A program made the position numbers and the translations under genes. From Sulfitobacter aestuariivivens (GTDB taxonomy: Bacteria; Pseudomonadota; Alphaproteobacteria; Rhodobacterales; Rhodobacteraceae), in the NCBI RefSeq assembly GCF_014763045.1, contig NZ_JACTAG010000001.1, positions 496,001 to 560,000 of the forward strand: DNA of 64,000 nucleotides, in the 5' to 3' direction. Under the pieces are notes generated by a model that made no database searches, was not told the DNA's origin, and saw only the letters and a program-made list of their open reading frames with translations. Position 1 is the stretch's first letter; the number at the start of each line of letters is the position of its first letter. Of this stretch, positions 44,338 to 52,947 are shown piece by piece.

Positions 44338-45403
44338 GACGCTCTTTACCCGCCTGTTCGGGCGGCTATGGCAACGTCCGGCCGATGACTTCGGACCGCA
44401 GCGGGGGGCGCAGACCCATGTGATCATTCTGGACGGCACGATGTCGTCGCTGGCGCCGGAATGTCAGACCAATGTGGGCCGCGCCTACATGCTGATGCGC
44501 GAGATGGGGAGCGACCTGTCACTGTATTATGAGCCCGGCCTGCAATGGCGGGACTGGCGCAGCACGCTGAGCGTGATCATGGGCCACGGCATTGATGGAC
44601 AGATCAAGCGCGCCTACGGCTATCTTGCGTCGCGGTATCGGCCCGGAGACAGAATCTTTATGCTGGGGTATTCCCGCGGGGCCTATGCGGTGCGCAGTCT
44701 TGCCGGGGTCATCGATGAGGTCGGCCTGCTGCGCGCCGATGCTGCGACAGAGCGCAACATCCGCGATGCCTATCGCCACTATGAATGCTCTGATGGCAGT
44801 GATGCGGCGCAAGCGTTTCGTGCGGCCCATTGCCACGACAGCATCGAGATTGAGGCAATCGGTGTCTGGGACACGGTAAAGTCGCTTGGCATCAACGCGC
44901 CGGTGCTGTGGCGCATTTCCGAGAAATGGCACGCGTTTCACAACCACGATCTGAGCAGCATCGTGAAGAACGGCTTTCACGCCATGGCCCTGCATGAAAG
45001 CCGCGTGGCCTATAAGGTTGTGCCCTGGACCACCCATGAAGGCTATGGCGGTCACGTGGCGCAGGGGTGGTTTCCGGGCACGCATGGGGATGTGGGCGGA
45101 CAACTGGGCGGCCACGAAGTGGCGCGGCCCTTGGCGAACATTCCGCTGGTGTGGCTCTTGTCGCGGATGGAGGAATGCGGACTGTCCCTGCCGCCGGGTT
45201 GGAATCTGCGTTTTCCACAGGACCCGCTTGCGCCGTCAGTCGGTACATGGCGCGGCTATGGTCGCATTTTCATGACGCGCCGAAAACGTGTGGTGATGGC
45301 GGACCCGTCCGAGTTTCTGCATGAAAGCGTCGCCGCGCGTGCAGAGGGGATGGAAGATGCGCCGGGCGGCTTTTGGTTCTTTCCGACGCGCCCTTCGGCG
45401 TAG
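44312..45403 (+). CDS. DUF2235 family alpha/beta hydrolase
   Basis: A 363-residue protein of the DUF2235 family. HVIILDGTMSS near the N-terminus and the nucleophile elbow FMLGYSRGAYAVRSLAG are diagnostic. GTHGDVGGQLG supplies the C-terminal His/Asp region. Relatives include type VI phospholipase effectors, but no VI secretion genes are here and most members are uncharacterised. The ATG at 44312 lies inside the end of the molybdoenzyme gene, so the two are translationally linked. Confidence 0.82.
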   Translation: MAGSAPQNETLFTRLFGRLWQRPADDFGPQRGAQTHVIILDGTMSSLAPECQTNVGRAYMLMREMGSDLSLYYEPGLQWRDWRSTLSVIMGHGIDGQIKRAYGYLASRYRPGDRIFMLGYSRGAYAVRSLAGVIDEVGLLRADAATERNIRDAYRHYECSDGSDAAQAFRAAHCHDSIEIEAIGVWDTVKSLGINAPVLWRISEKWHAFHNHDLSSIVKNGFHAMALHESRVAYKVVPWTTHEGYGGHVAQGWFPGTHGDVGGQLGGHEVARPLANIPLVWLLSRMEECGLSLPPGWNLRFPQDPLAPSVGTWRGYGRIFMTRRKRVVMADPSEFLHESVAARAEGMEDAPGGFWFFPTRPSA

Positions 45404-45457
45404 TGCCTCTTGGTACGGATCCGATTTTTAGACGGGTGTCAAAATGAGCGGTGGGGG

Positions 45458-45940
45458 TCAGGCCAGTTGCATCACGATGCAGGTGGTTGAGCCTGTCGCA
45501 TAGAGCTTACCGTCGTCCACGCCTCTGATTTCGCCACGGGCGATGCCGGTGGATCGGCCCACATGGTCGGTGGTGCCAATGCAATCGACTGTCATGTCGA
45601 TCGGGATCGCGCGCAGGATATTGATCTTGTATTCCAGCGTTGTGTAGACCGCGCCCTTTGGAACTTTTGTCATGACCGCGCAGGCCATCGCTGAATCCAG
45701 CAGGGTGCCGTACCAGCCGCCGTGCACGGTGCCCATCGGGTTTGTCATCTGGAAACTGGGCGCGCCGCGAAAGACAGCGCGGCCCGGTTCGATCTTGTGC
45801 AGGCCGTAGCCCATGGCGCCGCTGATTGGCGGGCCGGGGTGATCTCCGTCCAGAATGCCTTGCATGAATTCCAGACCGCTGAGCTTTAGCACCTCAGATT
45901 GGCTGAGAAGGTCTTCGGGGTTTTGGGCGATGCGTGGCAT
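45458..45940 (-). CDS. PaaI-type hotdog thioesterase
   Basis: A 160-residue hotdog-fold protein. NPMGTVHGGWYGTLLDSAM holds the HGG motif and catalytic acid of PaaI thioesterases, and YTTLEYKINILRAI the core helix-strand. It probably hydrolyses an aromatic or acyl-CoA ester. It stands alone between convergent/divergent neighbours. Confidence 0.85.
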   Translation of the reverse strand: MPRIAQNPEDLLSQSEVLKLSGLEFMQGILDGDHPGPPISGAMGYGLHKIEPGRAVFRGAPSFQMTNPMGTVHGGWYGTLLDSAMACAVMTKVPKGAVYTTLEYKINILRAIPIDMTVDCIGTTDHVGRSTGIARGEIRGVDDGKLYATGSTTCIVMQLA

Positions 45941-46001
45941 GGGGGTCTCCGCCGGATGGGTTGACAGAGGCTAGGCGTCAAAACACCGCGATGACAAGAT
46001 A

Positions 46002-46868
46002 TTACGCCACGTCGGACAGGGCGACCTGCGGGGTCACGCCAAGCGCGCGACACACGTCGCGGTTCAGATCAGCGCGGTTGAGCGTATAAAAGTGCAGGTC
46101 TTCCACGCCCTCATCCATCAGATCGCTGCACAACTCTGTGCACAATGATATCGCCAGCAGATCGTGGCGATCATCGCGCAGGGCGGCCGCAAAGGCGTCG
46201 GCCACCCAGTCGGGAACATGCGCGCCGCAGCTTTTGGCGAAATTCGCGGCAGATTTCCAGTTTGTCACAGGCAGGATGCCCGGTGTGATCGGCTTGTCGA
46301 TGCCCGCTTTGGCGCAGGCGTCGCGGAAGCGCAGAAAGCTTTCGGCCTCAAAAAAGAACTGGGTGATCGCCTCGTCCGCGCCCGCGTCGAATTTCTGCTT
46401 GAGCCAGGTGATGTTGGCCTCTTGCGAGGCGGCGTCGGGGTGCGAATCCGGGTAGGCGCCGACACGGATGTTAAATTTACCGGTTTGCGCCAGGGCTTCG
46501 ATCAGCTCGCAGCTGTCGCGGAACCCGTAGGGATGCGGTTCAAACTGGTCAGCACCGTCTTCGGGGTCGCCACGCAGGGCCACGATGTCGCGCACGCCGG
46601 CGTCTGCAAAGCCTTGCGCCACATCGAGGGTTTCGGCACGGCTGGCCCCAACGCAGGTGAGGTGGGCCGCCACTGGCAGCCCCGAGGTGCGGCGCAACAC
46701 GGCGGCAGCGTCGGTGGTCAGATCGCGGGTGGACCCACCTGCGCCATAAGTTACCGAAAAGAACCGTGGTGCCAGTGGTGCCAGTGCCTGGGCGGTGTCC
46801 CAAAGCCTAAAGGCCGCATCGACGTTACGGGGCGGGAAGACTTCGAAAGAGACGGCGGGCGTGGGCAT
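46002..46868 (-). CDS. metF: methylenetetrahydrofolate reductase
   Basis: A 288-residue FAD enzyme reducing 5,10-methylene-THF to 5-methyl-THF for methionine synthesis. VSFEVFPPRN at the start, FFSVTYGAGGSTRD, HLTCVGASR and IVALRGDPEDG are family motifs. AAGGAC lies before the ATG at 46868, which decides that start over 46889 and 46958. It is divergent from metR across 95 bases, where MetR control is expected. Confidence 0.93.
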   Translation of the reverse strand: MPTPAVSFEVFPPRNVDAAFRLWDTAQALAPLAPRFFSVTYGAGGSTRDLTTDAAAVLRRTSGLPVAAHLTCVGASRAETLDVAQGFADAGVRDIVALRGDPEDGADQFEPHPYGFRDSCELIEALAQTGKFNIRVGAYPDSHPDAASQEANITWLKQKFDAGADEAITQFFFEAESFLRFRDACAKAGIDKPITPGILPVTNWKSAANFAKSCGAHVPDWVADAFAAALRDDRHDLLAISLCTELCSDLMDEGVEDLHFYTLNRADLNRDVCRALGVTPQVALSDVA

Positions 46869-46963
46869 AAGGACTGTCCTTTTTGGCATTTGATCCCTTG
46901 TTTCACGGATATGGATGTGAGACAAATTCATAACTTTCAACTTCAACATGAGTTCCACCTCAT

Positions 46964-47869
46964 ATGCATATCGAGTTTCGCCATCTGCGTACCATTCAGG
47001 CCATTCACGAGGCCGGGGGGCTGGCGCGTGCCGCTGAAAAGATGAACATCACGCAGTCGGCGCTGAGCCATCAGGTCAAGGGGCTGGAGGATCAGGCAGG
47101 GGTGGAATTGTTTGTGCGCAGATCCAAGCCGCTGAAACTGTCGCCCGCGGGGCAGCGTTTGCTGAAGCTGGCGCAGCAGGTGTTGCCACAGATCGAGGCG
47201 TTGCAGGATGAGTTTTCGGGGCTGCGGGAGGGCAGCACAGGCCGGATGCATATCGCCATCGAGTGCCACGCCTGTTTTGAGTGGCTGTTCCCGGTGCTGG
47301 AACATTTCCGCCGCAGCTGGCCGGATGTGGACGTTGATATCCGCCCGGGTCTGGCCTTTGATGCCTTGCCTGCACTGCTGCGCGAGGAAGTGGATCTGGT
47401 GGTGTCGTCTGATCCGGAGGATCTTGCGGGGGTGACATTTGTAGAACTATTTGATTACAAAGCTGTTTTTGTGGCCGCTTCAAATCATCCGCTGGCAGAG
47501 AAACCTTACGTTGAGGCCGCGGATTTTCGCGGCGAGACATTGATTACCTACCCCGTAGAGCGGTCGCGGCTGGATGTATTCAGCCAATTGCTGATCCCCG
47601 CCAAGGTGGAGCCTGCCGCGATCCGGCAGGTGGAGCTGACGGCGGTGATCCTTCTGCTTGTGGCCTCCAATCGCGGGGTGTCAGTGTTGCCTGACTGGGT
47701 GGTGCGCGAGGTGAAGTATTCCTCGGATTATGTGACGCGCCCGCTGACTAGGAATGGGGTAACCCGCAGGCTTTACGCGGCGGTCCGCACGGATGATCTG
47801 GACAAGCCGTTCATGGATCAGTTGCTGAAATTGGCGGGCGATGAGGCGCGCAAATTGCAGGCGGTGTGA
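46964..47869 (+). CDS. metR: LysR family regulator, MetR-like
   Basis: A 301-residue LysR protein. The N-terminal helix-turn-helix is AAEKMNITQSALSHQVKGLE, and the effector domain begins GRMHIAIECHACFEWLFPVL, as in MetR. The divergent arrangement with metF supports the name. MetR uses homocysteine as co-activator in well-studied bacteria. The shared intergenic region has TTGAA/TTCAA-like segments, but I cannot define a clean MetR box by eye. Confidence 0.85.
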   Translation: MHIEFRHLRTIQAIHEAGGLARAAEKMNITQSALSHQVKGLEDQAGVELFVRRSKPLKLSPAGQRLLKLAQQVLPQIEALQDEFSGLREGSTGRMHIAIECHACFEWLFPVLEHFRRSWPDVDVDIRPGLAFDALPALLREEVDLVVSSDPEDLAGVTFVELFDYKAVFVAASNHPLAEKPYVEAADFRGETLITYPVERSRLDVFSQLLIPAKVEPAAIRQVELTAVILLLVASNRGVSVLPDWVVREVKYSSDYVTRPLTRNGVTRRLYAAVRTDDLDKPFMDQLLKLAGDEARKLQAV

Positions 47870-47870
47870 G

Positions 47871-47886
47871 GGGGCATTGATGCCCC
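47871..47886 (+). terminator. short hairpin after metR
   Basis: GGGGCAT-TG-ATGCCCC is a 7-bp perfect stem immediately after the metR stop. There is no T tract, so it is a weak terminator candidate at best. Confidence 0.4.
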
Positions 47887-48148
47887 GCGCATGAATGGCT
47901 GTTTGCGTAAGAGCGACAGAAGGCCAGAATTGTGCTAAGGATGTAGCCCAATTGACCCTGCAGGTCTGACGCCATGCGCCACATGCGGGCGGCCCGGAGA
48001 CGTTCATATCTATGGTGTTCCGAAGGTGCTTGGGGTCTTGCTGGGGCTTTGTCGGCGAATGCCATCTCGGGGCGAACATGGGTTCGGCAATACCTGAATG
48101 GGTCAAAGCGCGCACACTCAAAAGCGATCAACTGGTGGAGTATCGCAG

Positions 48149-48961
48149 ATGGCAACGCAAGCAACCGAAGAAGAACTTGCAGCAGGTCGCGGGTATGAGG
48201 CGCTTTTTGTTCCCGCCCTTTTTGCGCCGTGGAGCGGGCATCTGGTCAACAGCGTGGCGGTTCATGCGGGGGCGCAGGTGCTGGATATTGCCTGTGGTTC
48301 GGGGGTATTGGCGCGAACGGCCTTGGACCGAGTTGGCCCGTCTGGTCGGGTGGTGGGGCTTGACCCTGCTCCGGGCATGATCGGTGCCGCCAAGGAAGTC
48401 GAACCCCGGATCGACTGGGTTTTGGGAGGTGCGGAGCACTTGCCGTTCGGGGACGCCACGTTTGATTACGTGCTCTCGCAATTTGGCATGATGTTTTTCA
48501 ATGACCGGGCGCAGGCATGCAGCGAAATGTTCCGCGTGACCCGACCGGGCGGCAAGGTGGCCCTTGCGATCTGGCATGGGGTCGAGGAAAACCCGGCCTA
48601 TCGCGACATCGCGGCGGTATTGGAGGATCACGTCTCAGCTAAGGCCGCAGAGTCCGTGCGGATACCATTCTGTCTTGGAAATCCGGACCCGGTCGCGGGC
48701 CTGCTGTCGGATGCGGGCTTTGGCGACGTCACTTTTGAGACATTGAGCAAGCAGGCGACGTTTCCCAGCCCGCGTATGATGGTCGAGGTCGAGTTGCGCG
48801 GCTGGTTGCCTATGTTTGGCATTCATCTGAATGAAGAAGAGATCGCTGAGGTTCTGGCGTCTGCGGACACAAGGCTGTCACGCTATGCGACCACGACAGG
48901 CGAAGCTGTTTTTCAAACCTCGGCCTATGTCATAACGGCACAAAAACCGGGTGCAGCCTAG
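48149..48961 (+). CDS. class I SAM-dependent methyltransferase
   Basis: A 270-residue UbiE/type-11 methyltransferase. QVLDIACGSGVLARTALDRV is motif I, VVGLDPAPGMIGAA motif II, and HLPFGDATFDYVLSQFGMMF motifs III-IV. GGTGGAG lies before the ATG at 48149. The stop TAG is formed where the MITE-like element is inserted, with its final G being the first base of the element. The uninterrupted target would also have given TAG, so the protein is not changed. The substrate is unknown. Confidence 0.83.
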   Translation: MATQATEEELAAGRGYEALFVPALFAPWSGHLVNSVAVHAGAQVLDIACGSGVLARTALDRVGPSGRVVGLDPAPGMIGAAKEVEPRIDWVLGGAEHLPFGDATFDYVLSQFGMMFFNDRAQACSEMFRVTRPGGKVALAIWHGVEENPAYRDIAAVLEDHVSAKAAESVRIPFCLGNPDPVAGLLSDAGFGDVTFETLSKQATFPSPRMMVEVELRGWLPMFGIHLNEEEIAEVLASADTRLSRYATTTGEAVFQTSAYVITAQKPGAA

Positions 48962-49222
48962 GGTCAGGACCCATTAATCTTGCACCGCTGGTTTGACAGA
49001 TTTTTCTCGTGACAAGAAGCATCTGCGCAGGAACTCTCGTTGAATTTCAAGCAGATACGCCGCAGCTCACGGGGAAAATCTGTCAAATCCGAAGGACGAC
49101 AAAACCGCTTCATTTCAACGGCTTGAGCCATTTGCAATTAACCCGTTAATCGCTGCATGTCTCAAACCGGTGAACTTTCGCGGTTTTGACGCCAGCGGCG
49201 CAAGATTAATGGGTCCTGACCC
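48961..49222. mobile_element. 262-bp MITE-like element with long terminal inverted repeats
   Basis: The ends are inverted copies: GGGTCAGGACCCATTAATCT... from 48961 and its complement ending at 49222. Thirty-one of 32 bases match, with one mismatch at the 24th base. A TA flanks both sides (48959-48960 and 49223-49224), fitting a 2-bp target duplication. A second inverted pair, 48992-49012 and 49067-49087 (19 of 21 matching), gives an inner hairpin. No transposase gene fits inside, so movement would need an enzyme from elsewhere. Confidence 0.72.
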
Positions 49223-49354
49223 TAGCAATTGAGTTCTTAACCGGCGCTGGTGGATGCTTCTGTTCCGGTCGTCGTGCGCTGCGGGTCGGGCCCCCTTCAC
49301 ATTCCGTGCGCGCGCGCCTATACGCCGCATCTGATCCAGCGATAGGGGCCCCCA

Positions 49355-50140
49355 ATGGTCGGAAGTGCAAATCTCAACATCATGATCAAGGCTGCCCGCA
49401 AGGCGGGGCGGGGTTTGGTCAAGGATTTTCGGGAAGTGGAGAACCTGCAGGTGTCCGTCAAAGGCGCGGGGGACTTTGTGTCGCGCGCGGATCTCAACGC
49501 TGAAAAGATCCTCAAGGAAGAGCTGATGGGCGCGCGTCCGACCTATGGCTGGTGTGCTGAGGAAAGTGCCGAGGAAGAGGGGCAGGACCCCACACGGCGC
49601 TGGATCGTTGATCCGCTGGACGGGACGACAAATTTTCTGCACGGGTTGCCGCATTGGGCGATATCCATCGCGTTGGAGCACAAGGGGCAGGTGGTTGCTG
49701 GCGTGATCTTTGACCCGGCAAAGGACGAGATGTTCTATGCTGAGAAGGGCGCGGGGGCGTGGATGAACGATACGCGTCTGCGCGTGTCGGGACGCAGCCG
49801 GATGATCGAGAGCATATTTGCCACGGGACTACCCTTTGGTGGGCGTGCCGATTTGCCAGAGACACTCAAGGACCTTGGGCGATTGTTGCCAGCCTGCGCG
49901 GGCGTGCGACGCTTTGGAGCAGCGGCGCTTGATCTGGCCTATGTCGCGGCTGGACGGTACGACGGATTCTGGGAACGGCGGCTCAATGCCTGGGACATGG
50001 CGGCCGGGATGATCATCGTGAAAGAGGCGGGCGGGCTGGTTGAGCCGCTGGCACCCGGTGGCGATATCCTGAGCGATGGCGAGGTGATCTGCGCCAATGA
50101 CGCAATCTTTTCGAACTTTTCCAAGGTAATCCGGGGCTGA
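49355..50140 (+). CDS. suhB: inositol monophosphatase family protein
   Basis: A 261-residue Mg-dependent phosphatase. The metal-binding motifs are WCAEES at about residue 66-71, WIVDPLDGTTNFLHG at residues 83-97, and AWDMAAG near residue 210. The N-terminus NLNIMIKAARKAGRGL is that of the SuhB group. It may act on inositol phosphates or, as SuhB, in rRNA transcription. The MITE-like element ends about 130 bases before the start. Confidence 0.9.
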   Translation: MVGSANLNIMIKAARKAGRGLVKDFREVENLQVSVKGAGDFVSRADLNAEKILKEELMGARPTYGWCAEESAEEEGQDPTRRWIVDPLDGTTNFLHGLPHWAISIALEHKGQVVAGVIFDPAKDEMFYAEKGAGAWMNDTRLRVSGRSRMIESIFATGLPFGGRADLPETLKDLGRLLPACAGVRRFGAAALDLAYVAAGRYDGFWERRLNAWDMAAGMIIVKEAGGLVEPLAPGGDILSDGEVICANDAIFSNFSKVIRG

Positions 50141-50222
50141 CCAGACCGGCTTTTGTTGCCGGGCGAGCGCCTGCGTCAGATGGCGTGATCTGAGGTCAAT
50201 CGTTCAAAAGAAGAGGGCGGCG

Positions 50223-50606
50223 TCAGTTTTCTCTGTCAGAGGGGTGGTTGATCCCATCGGTCCATTTTACCGGCTCGAATTCCCAGGGTTTCACGCCTTC
50301 GATGCAGCCCAGGTTGATGCCGCAGGTGGACGGATCGGCACGGCGCTTGTGATGGGTGTAGATGCCGCAGGTCTTGCAAAAATAGTGCTGCGCGGTGTTG
50401 GTCCCCCAGGTGTAAAGGCTCAGATTGTCCTGTCCTTTCGTGACCACCACCGAAGCCGCTGTTGCGGTGACGGCAGGGGCTTGCCTGCGCGAACAGAACG
50501 AGCAGGTGCAGCGTCCCACGTCGCCCAGCCCGTTGGGTAGGGTCGCAGTCAGCGCAACGGCACCGCAGTGGCAGGTGGCGGTGATGTCGATCGATTTGTC
50601 GGTCAT
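50223..50606 (-). CDS. GFA family zinc protein
   Basis: A 127-residue protein of the glutathione-dependent formaldehyde-activating fold. ATCHCGAVALT gives the first CxC, RCTCSFCSRR the second cluster, and FCKTCGIYTHHKRRADPSTC the third, with a fourth cysteine in GINLGC. The ATG at 50606 overlaps the rhomboid stop by four bases. The remaining upstream open frame is antisense-like rhomboid sequence. Despite the name, members are mostly uncharacterised. Confidence 0.85.
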   Translation of the reverse strand: MTDKSIDITATCHCGAVALTATLPNGLGDVGRCTCSFCSRRQAPAVTATAASVVVTKGQDNLSLYTWGTNTAQHYFCKTCGIYTHHKRRADPSTCGINLGCIEGVKPWEFEPVKWTDGINHPSDREN

Positions 50607-51346
50607 TTGCGTTTTACCCTTGGGATGCGGCTTTCGATTACCGGATAGGTGGCGGCGGGGTGCGGCGGGTGACCTTCGGTGCGTTCCCAATAGGCCGTGG
50701 CACCACGCCGCATCCAAAACGGGATTGCCAGCAGCATGCCCGCGACAAAGCCCCCTGCATGGGCCCAATAGGCCACACCGCCTTCGTCCGGGTTGGCCGC
50801 CGCGCCACCGAGGAACTGCATGCCCAGCCAGAGCATCAGCATGATCCATGCCGGGATCGGGAAGATGCGGAAGAAAACGATGAAAAAGACAAAGATATCC
50901 ACCTTTGCTTTTGGAAAGAGCAGCAAATATGCACCCATGACGCCTGCGATGGCGCCGGATGCACCCACCATGGGTACCTGCGACAAGGGGGCGGTGATCA
51001 CTTGGGCCAACCCTGCCAGCACGCCGCAGGCCAGGTAGAAGAGCAGGTACATCACGTGACCCAGCTCTTCTTCGATATTGTCGCCGAAGATGTAGAGAAA
51101 AAGCATGTTGCCAGCCAGATGCAGCCAGCCGCCGTGCAGGAACATCGAGGTAAAGAGCGTGTGCAGATCAACCCCGTTGGCCAAACGGATCGGCACCAGC
51201 GCCCAGGTATTGTAAAACTCATATTCGAGCACGGGATCGCTCAGCCGCCAGAAGTAGCTCAGAAAAATCACGATGTTGAGCACCATCAGGACGTAGGTGA
51301 CATAAGGTGTGCGGCCTGAGGGGTTATGATCGCGGATTGGAAACAT
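50603..51346 (-). CDS. rhomboid family intramembrane serine protease
   Basis: A 247-residue polytopic protease. Ser130 in MVGASGAIAGVMGAY and His196 in AYWAHAGGFVAG are the catalytic dyad, and HLAGNMLFLYIFGDN is the conserved His/Asn loop. About six hydrophobic segments are seen. It cuts transmembrane substrates within the membrane. The next gene (GFA) is translationally coupled. Confidence 0.92.
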   Translation of the reverse strand: MFPIRDHNPSGRTPYVTYVLMVLNIVIFLSYFWRLSDPVLEYEFYNTWALVPIRLANGVDLHTLFTSMFLHGGWLHLAGNMLFLYIFGDNIEEELGHVMYLLFYLACGVLAGLAQVITAPLSQVPMVGASGAIAGVMGAYLLLFPKAKVDIFVFFIVFFRIFPIPAWIMLMLWLGMQFLGGAAANPDEGGVAYWAHAGGFVAGMLLAIPFWMRRGATAYWERTEGHPPHPAATYPVIESRIPRVKRK

Positions 51347-51395
51347 GGCGCCACGCTGGGCGAATGTGCCAGCAGGGTCAAGGGCTTGGCCGGGT

Positions 51396-51887
51396 CTATT
51401 TCGACCCCACGGTACCGCCGGGTTTTACCAGATGATCGTGGTCAACCAGATCCCATTCCAACCCGTCATTACGGAAAATGCGTTTGCCCTGATCGGGGTA
51501 ATCGCCGACATCATGCGCCCGGCGTTCACCCACAACGATGCAGCGCAGCGTGGTATCGCCGGTGTTGGTGATCGTGTGCGCCAGCCCGCCCTTGCGGTAG
51601 CCAATGAAGTCGCCGGGCCCAATGGCATGTTCCGCATCCCCAATGCGGGCCGTAGCCTGGCCGGACAGGACGTAGACGCATTCATCTTCGTGGTGGTGCA
51701 GATGGTATTCCGTTGTCTCGCAGCCCGGCGCGACCTCGATGATGTGAAACCCCAGTGCAGTCAGTCCGGTCGCATCCCCCAGCGATTTGTTTACCCGACG
51801 GGCGTTTGAATTCAGGAAATGAGTCTTGTCGGTGCCCTGCATCGCGGCGATCTGGGATGCGGTGATGAGATAGGTTTCTTCTGACAT
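51396..51887 (-). CDS. cupin domain protein
   Basis: A 163-residue cupin. YHLHHHEDECVYVLSGQATARIGD is motif 1 with HxH and the downstream Glu, and GDFIGYRKGGLAHTITNTGD holds motif 2. It starts MSEETYLITASQIAAM after an AGGAC site at 51887. The open frame upstream lies antisense to the TPR gene. The fold covers dioxygenases, isomerases and sugar-binding proteins. No function is assigned. Confidence 0.83.
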   Translation of the reverse strand: MSEETYLITASQIAAMQGTDKTHFLNSNARRVNKSLGDATGLTALGFHIIEVAPGCETTEYHLHHHEDECVYVLSGQATARIGDAEHAIGPGDFIGYRKGGLAHTITNTGDTTLRCIVVGERRAHDVGDYPDQGKRIFRNDGLEWDLVDHDHLVKPGGTVGSK

Positions 51888-51993
51888 CTGATGTCCTTTC
51901 CACGTTTCGCGCAATCTATCGGTAAAGCCCCGGTAGCGGAAGTCGGCCCAGGGTGCGGGGAACCTTGACGCGCGGCAACTTTGCGTCATTCTG

Positions 51994-52551
51994 ATGCACA
52001 TGAGATATGCGATGATCCTGATGCTGCTGGCTGCACCTGCCTTTGCGGAGTGCCCTCTTCCCGAAGATACCTCCCGCGAAATGCTGAACCTCATTGCGCG
52101 CGCCAACGATACGGACAACCGCAATGAGGGACGGCGCATTGCGGGGCAGATGTGGCAGGTCTGGCTGCGTGCACCTGACGCGACGGCGCAGGAGACCTTG
52201 GATGCCGGGATGCGGCGGCGCGACTCGTATGATTTTGCAGGGGCCCTGAAGGAATTCGACCGACTGGCAGCCTATTGTCCTGATTACGCGGAAGGGTTCA
52301 ACCAACGCGCCTACATCCATTTCCTGCAAGAGAACTATGAAAAGGCTCTGATTGACCTCGACATCGCGCTGGGCCTCAGCCCCTATCACATCGCCGCACA
52401 GGCGGGCCGCGCTCTGACGCTGATGAACCTTGGCCGTCTCAAGGAGGCGCGCGCGCAGTTGCTGATTGCAGTGGATAACAATCCGTGGCTGTCAGAGCGG
52501 GCGTTGCTGGCCGAGGGCGCTCCGCTGGGTCCGGTGGGCAAGGACATCTGA
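51994..52551 (+). CDS. exported TPR protein
   Basis: A 185-residue protein. The first 18 residues or so (MRYAMILMLLAAPAFA) are a signal peptide. An alternative ATG at 52000 is equally possible and neither has a strong ribosome site. Two tetratricopeptide repeats follow, seen in LDAGMRRRDSYDFAGALKEF and INQRAYIHFLQENYEKALIDL-like helices near residues 75-150. It probably mediates protein contacts in the periplasm. The tRNA-Leu gene follows. Confidence 0.78.
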   Translation: MHMRYAMILMLLAAPAFAECPLPEDTSREMLNLIARANDTDNRNEGRRIAGQMWQVWLRAPDATAQETLDAGMRRRDSYDFAGALKEFDRLAAYCPDYAEGFNQRAYIHFLQENYEKALIDLDIALGLSPYHIAAQAGRALTLMNLGRLKEARAQLLIAVDNNPWLSERALLAEGAPLGPVGKDI

Positions 52552-52590
52552 CATTTACACCGCGCCCGCGTCGGCTATTGTGCGCCTCAT

Positions 52591-52677
52591 GCGGGCGTGA
52601 TGGAATGGTAGACATACCAGACTTAAAATCTGTTGGGGCGTAGCCCCGTGTGGGTTCGAGTCCCACCGCCCGCACCA
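52591..52677 (+). tRNA. tRNA-Leu (UAA)
   Basis: A type II tRNA with a long variable arm. GCGGGCG pairs with CGCCCGC in the acceptor stem, A73 follows, and CCA is encoded. The anticodon loop is ACTTAAAAT with anticodon TAA, and the variable arm is TTGGGGCGTAGCCCCGT. The T arm contains GGGTTCGAGTCCC. No integrase follows it. Confidence 0.95.
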
Positions 52678-52947
52678 GTCTCCTTCCGTAGTATACATTA
52701 GATTCAGTGGGTTAAGGGGGCGGCTCTGTTCGCAACTCACGACTCATTCATCAGGTTCTCTTGATCTGAGTGACAATTGTTCCCCAGATACAACTTGCTT
52801 TGAGAATGGTGATGATCTGATCGCCGTACTTTCTGGCCGAAATTGGTGCGAATGAAGCGATTGCAGGAAACCTCCTTTTGCCTGGCTGACAATCAGCTGC
52901 CAAGGATTGGTGAAGGAGAGGACAAGTTGCGCAGGTGGCCTGCGCCG
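52678..52947. other. intergenic region after tRNA-Leu
   Basis: About 270 bases of lower-GC sequence between tRNA-Leu and the ankyrin gene. I see no gene, no direct repeat of the tRNA 3' end and no clear terminator. Confidence 0.4.

Noticed and set aside
46869..46963. SAM or THF riboswitch before metF
   Set aside because: The gap is short and shared with metR, and no riboswitch core was recognised. Protein control by MetR is the simpler reading.
47941..48148. Small plus-strand frames before the methyltransferase
   Set aside because: No ribosome site, signal or conserved composition. The methyltransferase start at 48149 explains the coding signal.
52678..52947. Possible integration site after tRNA-Leu
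   Set aside because: No integrase and no repeat of the tRNA 3' end seen downstream.
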